A stretch of 32,633 bases of DNA from Aestuariivita sp. GTDB lineage: Bacteria > Pseudomonadota > Alphaproteobacteria > Rhodobacterales > Rhodobacteraceae. Location of the stretch: the NCBI GenBank assembly GCA_026710045.1, contig JAPORU010000148.1, positions 1 through 32,633 of the forward strand, read 5' to 3'. The notes under the pieces are model-generated. The model did not search any database. It was not told where the DNA came from and was given only the letters and a program-made list of their open reading frames with translations. A program made the translations under genes and the position numbers. Shown here one piece after another: positions 1 through 10,154 of the stretch. Each line of letters begins with the position of its first letter. Position 1 is the stretch's first letter.

Positions 1-809
1 ATGATCACGGCCGCGCCATCAAATATTACAGTTTTTTCAGCATGGGATCCGCCTGCCCGCATTCTATTCGTTCATCGGGAGGAAAGAAGGCGTGGAATAT
101 TCAAAATGCGCTTTTTCAGCCGCAGAACCATGAGAGCGACCCGTAGAGCGCACTCTTGTCTTTTGTGGCGTAATTAAAGTCAAAACCATGCACAAAAACC
201 GCCCAGTGGGTGTCTGAATGGGTTAAAATTTGCTAAGGCAAGAGAATGCGACAATAGGGTGGATGAGAGCACCGCAATGCCGAATGGCACCGTCCGGACG
301 CGCCGATCTCTATATCTTGTCACTCTGCGGAATGGGATGTAATCGAGCCGTTCCTTCCGCCGCCCTTTTTACGGGGTCGTCCCCGCACCGTTCTGTGCGC
401 GCGACCGGATGTCGGTGGCGCGCCATTCCAAAAAGATGTCCGCCCTTTACACCGATACAGACCTCCTTTCATGTGGGACGTGACACCGGTGTTTCCGCGT
501 GCAGGATGGAGGCACTCCATCTGGGTATGAGCGCACGCCCGCCTCCGGTATCATAGGGGGCGGGGCGCACCGACGCCCCGACGGCCGCGGCCTTTGACCG
601 CCCGTCGGTGAAGACGACGGACAGGGGCGGGCCTGCGGGATCCGTGTGGGATACGAGACGCAGGCACGACGATCAAGGGTTGCACGTGTCCTCTTACGGT
701 GGACACGGACCGCTTTCCGATTGCGATCGACGGGCATCCGGCGGATGTACAGGATTGAGACGGGGCGCCGGGTGTGATTCGGACGATGCGGGAGACAGCA
801 TCGACCAAT
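1..809. other. Gene-free, GC-rich region with many inverted repeats
   Basis: I recognise no protein in any frame here; the short open frames are rich in Arg, Pro, Ser and Gly, as expected of non-coding GC-rich DNA. From about 370 to 750 there is a run of inverted repeats: 372-376/381-385 (5 bp, TCGT loop), 399-407/413-423 (8 bp with an unpaired A-T flanking pair and a GG bulge), 561-567/574-580 (7 bp), 602-607/615-620 (6 bp), 685-691/701-707 (7 bp) and 735-739/743-747 (5 bp). It lies beyond the 3' end of priA. None of the hairpins has a clear T-run, so they are not obvious terminators. It could be a structured RNA, decayed mobile DNA or intergenic spacer. Confidence 0.4.
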
Positions 810-3011
810 TCACAGGAAACTCTGGGGATCAACATCAATACTCAATCGAATGTCGCGCTTCAGATCAACCGACTCAACCCAACGTCTAATCGCATTTTGA
901 ATCGGAACGTCCTTTGGGGCCTTTACAAGCAAACGAAACCTGTGACGCCCGCGAATGCGGGCGATCGGCGCCGACACCGGACCATACACCTCCGTATTGG
1001 AAGGCCGTAAATTCTCCGAATTTCTCTTTAACCGGTACCCAGCCTCCTGAACCGCATAATGATCTCGACCCGACAAGACAATTGCGACAAGCCGGCCAAA
1101 AGGAGGTGCGCCGGCAAGCTTCCGGTCATAGGATTCAGCGGCCCAGTAATCCGCATCATTCCCACTCAAAATGGCCCGAATGACCGGATGATCGGGTTGA
1201 TAGGTCTGCAGGTACGCCTCTCCAGGTTTGTCGACCCGTCCAGCCCGTCCCGCGACCTGACGCATGAGCTGAAAGGTGCGCTCAGACGCACGCAGATCCG
1301 AGCCCTGCAGGCCTAAGTCAACGTCAATGACTCCCACGAGAGTAAGCAGTGGGAAATTATGCCCCTTTGCAACCAGTTGCGTTCCGACAACGATGTCGAC
1401 TCCACCCTCAGATATTGTCCTGATCGCAGCCTTCAGATCATCAGGAGACTGGAACATATCCGAGCTGAGTGTCGCGACCCGTGCCCCGGGAAAGCGATCC
1501 TCAACCTCCTCCGCAAGTCGTTCCACACCCGGTCCGATGGGCACCAGCTGACCCTTGGCACCACAGGATGGACAGGAATCGGGGATAGGCATGGTCTCTC
1601 CGCATTGGTGGCACATTAATCGATTGGATAGGCGATGCTCGGTCATGCGTGCATCACAGGCACTGCAACCAATCTGGTGACCACAGGCTCGGCACAATGT
1701 GACGGGCGCATAACCACGACGGTTGACAAACAACAGCGCTTGTTCACCGATCTGCAGCCTCTTCTTGATCTCAAGACACAGGCTTGGCGAAATCCAGCGC
1801 TTTGATTCACGCTTCTCCGTTCGCATATCAATTGCGCGTATCGTCGGAAGAACGGCTTCACCGAACCGTGTCGTCAGTTCGAGAAAATGATATTTTCCAG
1901 ATTTTGCATTCGTCCAGCTCTCGAGAGACGGTGTTGCCGAAGACAACACAACACGACCACCACCAATGGCGGCTCGCAAGATACTCATATCACGGGCATT
2001 GTAGAGAACACCGTCCTCTTGCTTGTAAGAGGTATCATGTTCCTCATCGACAACAATCAAACCGAGGTTCGCAAACGGAAGAAAGAGCGCCGAGCGCGCG
2101 CCAACAACCAGCTGCACCTTCTCACGACACACCATATGCCAAATTCGACGACGCTCGGCCGCGGTTGCGCCCGAATGCCACTCTGCAGGATAGACACCAA
2201 ACCGAGCCTTGATACGATTCAAGAAATCACCCGTCAATATAATCTCAGGCAAAAGCACAAGTACCTGTTTTTTTTGACGAATGACTTCCGAAATGGCCTC
2301 AAGATAGACCTCGGTCTTTCCAGAACCCGTGACACCGTGGAGTAGGGTTGTACAGTAGGTATCTTCGCTTAACTTCTCGGAAAGGAACTGTGCGGCCGCG
2401 ACCTGATCTGCAGCGAGATCCTTCCCGGGTAAATTGACATCTAATCGCGGAAAGGGTCGATCACGTGGAATATCATCTTCAATCAATGCTCCCAATTCAA
2501 CAAGCTTCTTGACGACCGACGATGTCACATTGGTCACGTCCCTGATCTCTTGGCGCCCGAATGATCGCTCTGCATCATCATTGAAAAGACTCAAAACCTT
2601 CTTCCGAGCTTCGGTCAAGCGATCCGGTTGCCGGTCCCCCAACCGATAGATCTTTTGCATCGGATGCGGCTCGGATAAACGTGACCCTTGGGTTACCAAT
2701 CTCAACATTGCAGGCAGAGGAGTTAACGTGTATTGTGACGCCGCAATCAAAAACTGCCTGAGTTCATCCTGCATGGGTGGAATATCATAGACACGAATGA
2801 CCTTCCGAATTTTGCTGGGATTGTAATCTCCCCTTCCTTTTCCCCAAACGACACCAAAATGCGTCCGGGAACCGAGAGGAATCTCAACGAACGAACCACG
2901 CTGACACCCACCTTCTGGAGAAAAATAATCGAGGGTTCTGTTGATAGGCCGTGTCGTTAAGACAGCAACAAGTTCCCCGGCATGAAAGTTATCTTGAGTA
3001 CTCACAGCCAT
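810..3011 (-). CDS. priA: Primosomal protein N' (PriA replication-restart helicase)
   Basis: PriA is the 3'-to-5' DNA helicase that reloads the replisome at collapsed forks. The 733-aa product has the family layout: an N-terminal DNA-binding part, a helicase core with Walker A GVTGSGKT (about residues 226-233) and DEEH box (about 322-325), then the zinc-binding insert with repeated CxxC pairs (CRACGHQIGCSAC, later CHQC and CPSC), and the C-terminal helicase half containing GTQLVAKGHNFP and a QVAGRAGR motif. The start at ATG 3011 is preferred over an upstream in-frame TTG at 3056, because the extra 15 residues do not look like PriA. The transaldolase gene starts 84 bp away on the other strand, so the two share a short divergent promoter region. 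Confidence 0.96.
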   Translation of the reverse strand: MAVSTQDNFHAGELVAVLTTRPINRTLDYFSPEGGCQRGSFVEIPLGSRTHFGVVWGKGRGDYNPSKIRKVIRVYDIPPMQDELRQFLIAASQYTLTPLPAMLRLVTQGSRLSEPHPMQKIYRLGDRQPDRLTEARKKVLSLFNDDAERSFGRQEIRDVTNVTSSVVKKLVELGALIEDDIPRDRPFPRLDVNLPGKDLAADQVAAAQFLSEKLSEDTYCTTLLHGVTGSGKTEVYLEAISEVIRQKKQVLVLLPEIILTGDFLNRIKARFGVYPAEWHSGATAAERRRIWHMVCREKVQLVVGARSALFLPFANLGLIVVDEEHDTSYKQEDGVLYNARDMSILRAAIGGGRVVLSSATPSLESWTNAKSGKYHFLELTTRFGEAVLPTIRAIDMRTEKRESKRWISPSLCLEIKKRLQIGEQALLFVNRRGYAPVTLCRACGHQIGCSACDARMTEHRLSNRLMCHQCGETMPIPDSCPSCGAKGQLVPIGPGVERLAEEVEDRFPGARVATLSSDMFQSPDDLKAAIRTISEGGVDIVVGTQLVAKGHNFPLLTLVGVIDVDLGLQGSDLRASERTFQLMRQVAGRAGRVDKPGEAYLQTYQPDHPVIRAILSGNDADYWAAESYDRKLAGAPPFGRLVAIVLSGRDHYAVQEAGYRLKRNSENLRPSNTEVYGPVSAPIARIRGRHRFRLLVKAPKDVPIQNAIRRWVESVDLKRDIRLSIDVDPQSFL

Positions 3012-3094
3012 CTCTGTTTCGAAATTTAGAACTTGCAATCTCGCAATGAATGGCAAAATTTAGTGGAGAAAATCTATACTGAAAAGGATATATC

Positions 3095-3748
3095 GTGGAG
3101 TTCTTTGTAGATACTGCGGACATCAATGAAATCCGTGAGTTAAATGAGCTTGGGGTCGTCGATGGCGTGACAACAAATCCATCTCTCATTCTCAAGTCGG
3201 GACGGGCAATTCTTGACGTCACAAAAGAAATCTGTGATCTCATCGACGGACCGGTAAGCGCAGAGGTGGTCGCAACCCAGGCAGATGCAATGATCGCGGA
3301 AGGCCGTAAACTCGCACAAGTTGCATCAAACATCGCTGTCAAGCTTCCCTTGACCTGGGACGGACTCAAAGCCTGCAAAACCCTCACGCACGAGGGCAAA
3401 ATGGTCAATGTAACCCTCTGCTTTTCCGCAAACCAAGCCTTGCTCGCCGCAAAAGCTGGCGCAACGTTTATTTCACCCTTTGTTGGCCGACTCGATGACA
3501 TCAACCTCGATGGTATGGATCTCATCGCCGACATTCGTACAATATATGACAATTATACCTTTGGTACAAAAATATTGTCCGCGTCCATGCGATCTGTAAA
3601 CCACATATTCGAAAGTGCCTTAATTGGTGCCGATGTCATGACAGCCCCGCCCGACGTGATCAAAAAACTCACGCGACATCCGTTGACCGATAAAGGTCTC
3701 GATCAATTTATGGCAGATTGGAAAAAGACGGGACAAGAGATTCTATAA
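3095..3748 (+). CDS. tal: Transaldolase / fructose-6-phosphate aldolase family protein
   Basis: This is a small transaldolase of the 217-aa TalB3/Fsa class, a TIM-barrel class I aldolase of the non-oxidative pentose phosphate pathway. The N-terminus has [10 protein letters not shown] and the GVTTNPSL motif (residues 24-31). The Schiff-base lysine is K83 in AVKLPLT, matching VVKIP of Fsa. Further motifs are [23 protein letters not shown] in segments, and SMR near residue 167. Start is GTG 3095 with AAAAGGA about 7 bases upstream. Sequence alone does not separate true transaldolase activity from fructose-6-phosphate aldolase activity. It is transcribed away from priA. Confidence 0.93.
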   Translation: MEFFVDTADINEIRELNELGVVDGVTTNPSLILKSGRAILDVTKEICDLIDGPVSAEVVATQADAMIAEGRKLAQVASNIAVKLPLTWDGLKACKTLTHEGKMVNVTLCFSANQALLAAKAGATFISPFVGRLDDINLDGMDLIADIRTIYDNYTFGTKILSASMRSVNHIFESALIGADVMTAPPDVIKKLTRHPLTDKGLDQFMADWKKTGQEIL

Positions 3749-4301
3749 ATCTTCACAAAAGAAAAAATCAGACCAACAGAGAATAGATCATCGTTTGATC
3801 TAAGTCACAGGTCAGTACAATCAATACCTGAGGCAAAAATCCAACCCCGCCTATCGCCGGAATATCACGTTTGTTCGACTACAGATGTGACATGACCAAT
3901 ATCAAGACGAGACTGGGTATGGTGTCCGTCATACCGCTGGTCGAACCCGGCTCTCAATCCAAAAACTGTCTATTTCTGGAACACAAAAACAAACGCATGT
4001 CGACTATTATTTACCGGCCCGGAAGGATATTGCGAAAGAAGCACGACAACAGACGTTTGAGCACACGTCGCCATCGATGTGTCTTGCAAGACCCGACCAA
4101 ACATGGCTATTTCGCACAATGATGGATCCATGACGGAAACTTGACATGAGACCCCGCACATGACGGACCAAGGATTATAAAACAACAAGACAGTCGCATC
4201 GGATATTCCTTACAGAAGCGTCGCTTCACGATATTCCTTGAGTTCGATACGTTACAAGAGATAGAGGCCATTAAAAAACATACAACCGAACTGAGGCCAG
4301 C
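3749..4301. other. Intergenic region, no convincing gene
   Basis: About 550 bases between the transaldolase gene and the DUF484 gene. A 7-bp inverted repeat (3784-3790/3796-3802, loop TCGTT) follows the transaldolase stop by 35 bases and could be a weak terminator, although no T-run follows. An 83-codon frame at 3871-4122 has no recognisable similarity and a basic, low-complexity composition, so I do not call it a gene. A TTGACA at 4141 and TTATAA at 4175 are too far apart for a standard sigma-70 promoter. Confidence 0.4.
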
Positions 4302-5003
4302 ATGAGCGAAAATGCAAAACTTGACGATTCCCTCCGCGAAACGATTATCGCGAACGCACATGCAATTATCGAAGATGATAAGGTTTTGAACGCGCTTCTT
4401 GTCGCGCAAGAAGAAAGTCATTCAAGCAAAATCGTCGATCTGCGAGGCTTCGCGATGCGCCGACTTGAGGATCGTTTCCAAAAGCTCTATAGTACACATC
4501 GTAAAGTCATGTCGACGACATTAGAAAACATCACAAGCACGAATCAAATTCATCGCTCTGTTCTACGAATCCTCGAAGCCTCCGATTTCAAATCATTTCT
4601 GGAAAAGATAGCCAGCGATGTCAAAGAAATATTGCAAATTGATTGTATTGCCCTTGTTCTTGAACAGACACCCTCGACGATTGCTGAAAACCCGAACGAA
4701 ACCGTTCTGAAAATAACGCAGAAGGGTTTTATCGAGAGGTATCTGAATCAAGAAATTTCGACAACAGACGATCTTGTCATTCTGAGGCAGTTGCAGTCGG
4801 CCCGTTCTGAAATCTATGGCAAACAAGCGGGCCGAATTCGGTCGGAAGCATGTATGCTGCTAGACTTGGGGCCTTCGTTCCCAAACGGACTTATTGTAAT
4901 CGGTTCTTCGGATGCACACCAACTCGCCCCACAACAAGGCAAAGACCTGATCTCATTTCTGGCCGGTGTTTGTGAACGGCTGCTTCGCAGGTGGTTGCCT
5001 TGA
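4302..5003 (+). CDS. DUF484 family protein
   Basis: This 233-aa protein matches the DUF484 pattern: a helical N-terminus with the conserved IVDLRGFAMRRLEDR-type segment (about residues 43-58), then a coiled stretch and a GAF-like domain. DUF484 proteins are commonly encoded next to xerC in proteobacteria, and that is the case here, where the 3' end overlaps xerC by 13 bases. No biochemical role is established; a small-molecule-sensing GAF fold is suggested from family knowledge. Start ATG 4302 is the natural first Met of the family. Confidence 0.85.
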   Translation: MSENAKLDDSLRETIIANAHAIIEDDKVLNALLVAQEESHSSKIVDLRGFAMRRLEDRFQKLYSTHRKVMSTTLENITSTNQIHRSVLRILEASDFKSFLEKIASDVKEILQIDCIALVLEQTPSTIAENPNETVLKITQKGFIERYLNQEISTTDDLVILRQLQSARSEIYGKQAGRIRSEACMLLDLGPSFPNGLIVIGSSDAHQLAPQQGKDLISFLAGVCERLLRRWLP

Positions 5004-5923
5004 GCCTCATTTCTCCTGCGGTAGCGCAGGCGCTCGACTCGTGGTTGAGTACCCAGCGTATTGTCCAAAATATTGCGGTCAACACAGAAAAGGCCTATCG
5101 ACGCGATGTTACGGAATTCTTGACCTTTATGGCCGCGCACAAGGGCGCAACACAGGGTTTGCAATCTCTCTCAAGAATCACGACGACCGATATGCGATCA
5201 TGGATGGCGTGTTGTCGAAACTCAGGAACAGGGTCACGATCGCTCGCACGTAAGCTCTCTTCGGTGAAGAACTTTTATGGCTGGCTAGCTGAACGAGAAG
5301 ATTTTGATCCGACACACGTACTATCAGTTCGATCTCCACGGTTTGAACGTAAATTGCCGCGTCCACTTGCAGAGGACGCCGCGTGTTCGATGATTGATGT
5401 GGTGTCCCGTCAATCCGAGACGGCTTGGATCAATGCCCGTGATACCGCTATCGTCACAATGCTCTATGCCTGTGGGCTCAGGATTTCTGAAGTCCTTGCC
5501 ATCACACGCAATGATTTTCCAATTCCACGTGTGTTGAATGTTAGAGGTAAGGGTGGAAAGGAACGTCACGTTCCAGTCCTCAAAATTGCGCGACAGGCTG
5601 TCGAAGCTTATGTTCAAAAATGTCCTTTCCAATTAGATTTGAATGACGCTCTCTTTCGTGGCGTACGCGGCGGGCCTCTGTCGGCCCGGGCAATTCAAAA
5701 GGTTATGCAGCAGGCACGACTTCAACTTGGTCTACCCGCATCGGCTACACCACACGCTATGCGCCACAGCTTTGCTACTCATTTGCTGACATCAGGAGGA
5801 GATTTACGAACAATCCAAGAGCTGCTTGGACACGCCTCACTCTCGACAACACAAACTTACACCGCAATCGACACCACGCATCTGAAAGCCGTTTACGACA
5901 AGGCTCATCCAAAGTCCAAATGA
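4991..5923 (+). CDS. xerC: Tyrosine recombinase XerC
   Basis: Site-specific tyrosine recombinase that, with XerD, resolves chromosome dimers at dif. The 310-aa product has an N-terminal SAM-like core-binding domain (about 1-110) and a catalytic domain with all signature residues: R164 (CGLRISE), K187 (RGKGGKE), H255 and R258 (HAMRHS), H281 (LLGHASL) and nucleophile Y290 (TQTYTAID). It starts with GTG 4991 inside the end of the DUF484 gene, a 13-base overlap that suggests translational coupling. A TTG at 5000 overlapping that gene's TGA is an alternative start. XerC rather than XerD is chosen mainly from the DUF484 neighbour. Confidence 0.94.
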   Translation: MVALSLISPAVAQALDSWLSTQRIVQNIAVNTEKAYRRDVTEFLTFMAAHKGATQGLQSLSRITTTDMRSWMACCRNSGTGSRSLARKLSSVKNFYGWLAEREDFDPTHVLSVRSPRFERKLPRPLAEDAACSMIDVVSRQSETAWINARDTAIVTMLYACGLRISEVLAITRNDFPIPRVLNVRGKGGKERHVPVLKIARQAVEAYVQKCPFQLDLNDALFRGVRGGPLSARAIQKVMQQARLQLGLPASATPHAMRHSFATHLLTSGGDLRTIQELLGHASLSTTQTYTAIDTTHLKAVYDKAHPKSK

Positions 5924-5945
5924 ACCGACGGCCGTCATCGACACA

Positions 5946-6668
5946 ATGGGAATCAACCGTATGATGACATCACGTGCCGGGGCCATTTGTGTTCATTTGC
6001 TGACGGCGACGGGGGCTGTTTTCGCAATGCTCGCAATGCTTGCAGCCGTCGAAGCGAAATGGGACTTGATGTTTCTTTGGCTCGTTGTGGCCTTCTTTGT
6101 CGATGGGATCGATGGTCCACTTGCACGAAAATTCAGTGTCCGGTCCAATGCACCTGAATTTGATGGTATTCTACTGGATCTCATCATTGACTACTTGACC
6201 TATGTCTTCATTCCGGCCTTTGCTCTTTTCAAATCCGGTCTCATGGATGGTTGGTCTGGATGGATCATGATCATAATTTTGACATTTACGAGCGCATTAT
6301 ATTTTGCCGACACCCGTATGAAGACAAAGGATAAATCCTTCTCAGGTTTTCCCGGCTGCTGGAACATGGTTGTTCTCGTGCTGTTTGCAATTCAGCCAAG
6401 CTGGCAATGGAGTTTGATGGTTGTAACGGTGTTGTCCATCGCCATGTTTACTCCGCTCAAATTCATTCATCCTGTCCGGACAAGACGGTGGCAGATTGTC
6501 TCGTTACCGGTCGCAGTTGCCTGGACATTTTTCGCAGGATGGACCGCTTGGGTGGATTTCAATCCTGCAAGCTGGGCCATCTGGGGCCTTGTGGGGTCGT
6601 CCATGTACCTATGCTTTGCCGGCATTGTGCAACAGATCATTCCAAGTCGTCGGGACACCTCTTCGTGA
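5946..6668 (+). CDS. pcs: Phosphatidylcholine synthase (CDP-alcohol phosphatidyltransferase)
   Basis: Integral membrane enzyme that condenses CDP-diacylglycerol with choline to make phosphatidylcholine directly, a route typical of alphaproteobacteria and some pathogens. The 240-aa sequence has several hydrophobic segments and the Pcs-type CDP-OH-P motif: DGIDGPLARKF (residues about 55-65) followed after a longer than usual spacer by G...LDLIIDYLTYVF, with the two late aspartates. The following ALYFADTRMKTKD and FSGFPGCWN stretches also fit Pcs. It lies 22 bases after xerC and may be co-transcribed. ATG 5961 (MMTSRAG) is a possible later start. It converges on ileS. Confidence 0.9.
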   Translation: MGINRMMTSRAGAICVHLLTATGAVFAMLAMLAAVEAKWDLMFLWLVVAFFVDGIDGPLARKFSVRSNAPEFDGILLDLIIDYLTYVFIPAFALFKSGLMDGWSGWIMIIILTFTSALYFADTRMKTKDKSFSGFPGCWNMVVLVLFAIQPSWQWSLMVVTVLSIAMFTPLKFIHPVRTRRWQIVSLPVAVAWTFFAGWTAWVDFNPASWAIWGLVGSSMYLCFAGIVQQIIPSRRDTSS

Positions 6669-6895
6669 CTTCGTGACATACTGTGCAGTACCTGTCCTGC
6701 CGAACATCGAAACGCAGGACATCGAACACAACACAGGAGCCGACCAGATCAAGAACATCAGAAACGTCCCGAACCCTTGTGTCGTTTCAGACCGGTATGC
6801 CCGGAAAGGTCAAATCACCCTCAGGACGTTTATAATATGTTATATGTTCACATCACCGCGCGGAACGTCGCACACGCACACAACCCGTTCCACGA

Positions 6896-9829
6896 TCATG
6901 ACGACCCAAGAGCCTCATCGCAACGTCCGCATACATTAAAATGTTTGTAATGGCCGACATCAGGTAAAATTTTCCAGCAGCGCTGGCATTTCTGGCCAAC
7001 AGCCTTCTTGAACACAACGCCAACACCGGGGACGTCCGCTAAACTAAAGGCAGTGCTCGGAATAGATGCCTGTAACAACTCTGATCCGGAAACGATGCAG
7101 ATATCATCGAATTCTACCGACTGTAGAGCCGCCAAACATACAGGATCACTGATATAGATAGCCGGTGCCGCCTCAAGAGAAGAACCGATCACCTTTTTTT
7201 GTCTTTCAACTTCCAGCGCAGCCGTCACAACCCGTCGAACGGACCGGATATGCTTCCATTTCTCTGCGAGTTTCTCGTTACACCAGCAATCATCAACATC
7301 TGGAAAATCCTGAAGATGTACGGAACTGCTCTCGCCCCCATACCGCTCGAGCCAAACCTCTTCTGTGGTAAAAACCAGAATGGGAGCAAGCCAGGCGGTT
7401 AATCGATGAAACAATAGATCAAGCAGCGTCCGCGCCGATCTTTGACGGAGGCTCCGCCCGTCGCAATAGAGTGCATCCTTTCGAATGTCGAAATAAAAGG
7501 CCGATAAATCCGTCGTTGCAAAATAAAAGACCGCTTGCAAGACGCCCTGGAAATCAAAGGTCCGATACCCGTTGCGAACTTTCTGATCCAACTCGGCAAG
7601 TCGGTGCAGAACCCATCGTTCCAGTTCTGGCATCTCCAAAGGATCAACGCGATCAGCATCAGAATAATCGGCAAGTGATCCAAGGATAAATCGAAGCGTG
7701 TTTCGCAATCGACGGTAGCTGTCCGCCGTTCCCTTCAATATTTCCGCACCAATCCGTTGGTCTGCCGTATAATCTGTCTGAGCCACCCAGAGTCGTAAAA
7801 TATCCGCCCCATATTGATCAATGACCTGTTGGGGGGCGATGATATTACCAAGGCTTTTGGACATCTTCACCCCATCCTTATCAAGAGTAAAGCCATGGGT
7901 GACAACATTCCGATAAGGGGCCTTGGCTTGCGTCCCCACAGACTGCAACAGCGAGGAATGAAACCACCCTCGATGCTGGTCCGTGCCCTCCATGTAAACA
8001 TCTGCGATTCCGTCGTCCGTGCCATCCTGTCTGTCCCGGAGAGCAAAAGCATGCGTGGACCCGCTGTCAAACCACACATCCAGAATGTCTGTAACCCGCT
8101 CATAATCGTCCGGATCCACAATACCGGTCAGAAGACGTTCCTTCGCGCCATCCTCATACCATGCATTCGCACCCTCTGCTTCAAACGCATCCACGATCCG
8201 CCGATTCACCTCTTCATTTCGCAATAGAAAATCAGGGTCCGAAGGCAACGCTCCTTTTTTTGTAAAGCAGGTGATCGGAACGCCCCAGGCACGTTGGCGC
8301 GAGAGGACCCAATCCGGACGCATCGCGATCATTGAAGACAACCGATTTTGACCTGATCGAGGTGTCCAGGAGACCTTATCGATTTCTGATAAAGCACGCT
8401 CACGAATGGTAAATTGATCCGAGTCAATCATGATATCGCGATCAATCGCAACAAACCACTGAGGTGTGTTGCGGTAGATAACCGGCGCCTTTGAACGCCA
8501 GGAATGAGGATAGGAGTGGCGAATTTTCCCTCGGGCAATCAACCCGTTTACTTCGACCAATTTATTTATGACGGCGGTATTCGCATTCCCCTCTCCGCCT
8601 TTACGGTCAAGGATAAATGTGCCGCCAAAGAAAGGTAAGTCCTCACGGAAGCCTCCCGCATCGGTGACATTGTACGTCATGACATCGTCCAGCATCCCAA
8701 GACCCCGATAGAGTTCAAATTCCTCAATCCCGTGTGAAGGGGCACAATGCACAAAACCTGTTCCCTCGTCCTCCGATACAAAATCAGCGGCTCGAAAATC
8801 ACGAAAATCATCCCATTCACCGTTCGAACCTTCCGTGCCTTTTAAGGGATGACACACCTTCAATCCCGCGAATTCCGAGGGCGAAACGTCGCGAACGCGC
8901 GTCCACATCTCATCCGTTAAGCGAGCGTGAGCCAACACATGAGGTGCCATCTTGTCCGCAAGGAGAAACCGCTCCTTCGGCTTTACCCAGCATTCATCAG
9001 GCACGTGAGTGACCTCGTAGAGACCGTAAGAAAACGCCGAACCGAACACGACAGATTTATTGGACGGGATCGTCCAGGGGGTTGTCGTCCAAATTACAAT
9101 TGAGGCACCCGAGAGAGAGTCCGAAACTGGCAACTCATCTGAAAAGGATGTATCGTCGATACGAAACTTAACCCAAATCGTAAAACTCTCTTTTTCGGCA
9201 TATTCGACTTCGGCTTCCGCCAATGCCGTCTTTTCAACGGGAGACCACATCACGGGCTTGGTCCCTTGATACAACGTACCATTCATCAAGAATTTCATAA
9301 ATTCTTCGGAAATGACTCGTTCCGCGTGAAAGTCCATCGTCAGATACGGATCGGCCCAGTTTCCCGTCACGCCAAGCCGAATGAATTCATCACGCTGAAT
9401 ATCAACCCAATGTTCCGCGAACTTCCGGCACTCGGCACGAAACTCATTAATGGGTACGGCGTCCTTATTCTTGCCTTTCTTTCGATAATCCTCTTCGATT
9501 TTCCACTCGATCGGCAAACCATGACAATCCCATCCGGGAACATAGCGGCTGTTATATCCCATCATCTGATGCGATCGGACAATAAAGTCCTTGATGATCT
9601 TATTGAGTGCATGCCCGATGTGCAAATGTCCGTTGGCATAAGGGGGACCATCATGCAACGTAAAGGACGGCCGATCCCTTTTTTCCCGCAAGAGATCGTA
9701 AACTCCGATCATCTTCCACCGCTCCAGCCAACCCGGTTCGCGTTTCGGCAAATTGGCGCGCATGGGGAAATCTGTCTTGGGTAAATTAAGGGTATCCTTG
9801 TAATCAAGATCTGTTTGAGATGCGCACAT
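6896..9829 (-). CDS. ileS: Isoleucyl-tRNA synthetase
   Basis: Charges tRNA-Ile. The 977-aa class I synthetase starts MCASQTDLDYKDTLNLPKT, has the HIGH box as HLHIGHA (H70-H73 region), a large editing domain, the KMSKS loop as VKMSKSLGN, and a C-terminal zinc site with CQRCW and CGRC pairs. The ATG at 9829 is chosen because AAAGGA lies 8-9 bases upstream and because the preceding 17 residues of the longer frame are not part of the family. The gene stands alone; no lspA follows it in the window. Its 3' end faces pcs across 227 bases in which I see no clear terminator. Confidence 0.97.
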   Translation of the reverse strand: MCASQTDLDYKDTLNLPKTDFPMRANLPKREPGWLERWKMIGVYDLLREKRDRPSFTLHDGPPYANGHLHIGHALNKIIKDFIVRSHQMMGYNSRYVPGWDCHGLPIEWKIEEDYRKKGKNKDAVPINEFRAECRKFAEHWVDIQRDEFIRLGVTGNWADPYLTMDFHAERVISEEFMKFLMNGTLYQGTKPVMWSPVEKTALAEAEVEYAEKESFTIWVKFRIDDTSFSDELPVSDSLSGASIVIWTTTPWTIPSNKSVVFGSAFSYGLYEVTHVPDECWVKPKERFLLADKMAPHVLAHARLTDEMWTRVRDVSPSEFAGLKVCHPLKGTEGSNGEWDDFRDFRAADFVSEDEGTGFVHCAPSHGIEEFELYRGLGMLDDVMTYNVTDAGGFREDLPFFGGTFILDRKGGEGNANTAVINKLVEVNGLIARGKIRHSYPHSWRSKAPVIYRNTPQWFVAIDRDIMIDSDQFTIRERALSEIDKVSWTPRSGQNRLSSMIAMRPDWVLSRQRAWGVPITCFTKKGALPSDPDFLLRNEEVNRRIVDAFEAEGANAWYEDGAKERLLTGIVDPDDYERVTDILDVWFDSGSTHAFALRDRQDGTDDGIADVYMEGTDQHRGWFHSSLLQSVGTQAKAPYRNVVTHGFTLDKDGVKMSKSLGNIIAPQQVIDQYGADILRLWVAQTDYTADQRIGAEILKGTADSYRRLRNTLRFILGSLADYSDADRVDPLEMPELERWVLHRLAELDQKVRNGYRTFDFQGVLQAVFYFATTDLSAFYFDIRKDALYCDGRSLRQRSARTLLDLLFHRLTAWLAPILVFTTEEVWLERYGGESSSVHLQDFPDVDDCWCNEKLAEKWKHIRSVRRVVTAALEVERQKKVIGSSLEAAPAIYISDPVCLAALQSVEFDDICIVSGSELLQASIPSTAFSLADVPGVGVVFKKAVGQKCQRCWKILPDVGHYKHFNVCGRCDEALGSS

Positions 9830-10154
9830 TACAAGCGTCCTTTGGGAGACAGGAAAAGAATGTTTTGGGACCGTGCACATACATGAAAACAGACGATTTG
9901 CAAGCTAAAGTCATTCATGTCTCCGAGAACCAAGAATGAACATTCGGGCATTCACGAACGAAGATAGAGCCAAGGCCGGTGACACTTGGTGAGAATGATC
10001 AGAATTGACAGATCGTTGTATTAGAATACGAAAGAACATAATGCAATTGAGACCCCGAAGAGCTCCCTGCGATTCTCGACAGAATAGGTCGTTCGCCATT
10101 GACGAGGCACAGCCAAAAGTGAGCCATACCACCTAACAGTCTTCCAGGAGAGTT

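Noticed and set aside
447-737. 96-codon minus-strand frame in the GC-rich hairpin region
   Set aside because: Arg/Pro/Ser-rich translation without any domain signal, as expected from GC-rich non-coding DNA.
3871-4122. 83-codon frame in the transaldolase-DUF484 gap
   Set aside because: No recognised similarity, basic low-complexity composition and no clear ribosome binding site.
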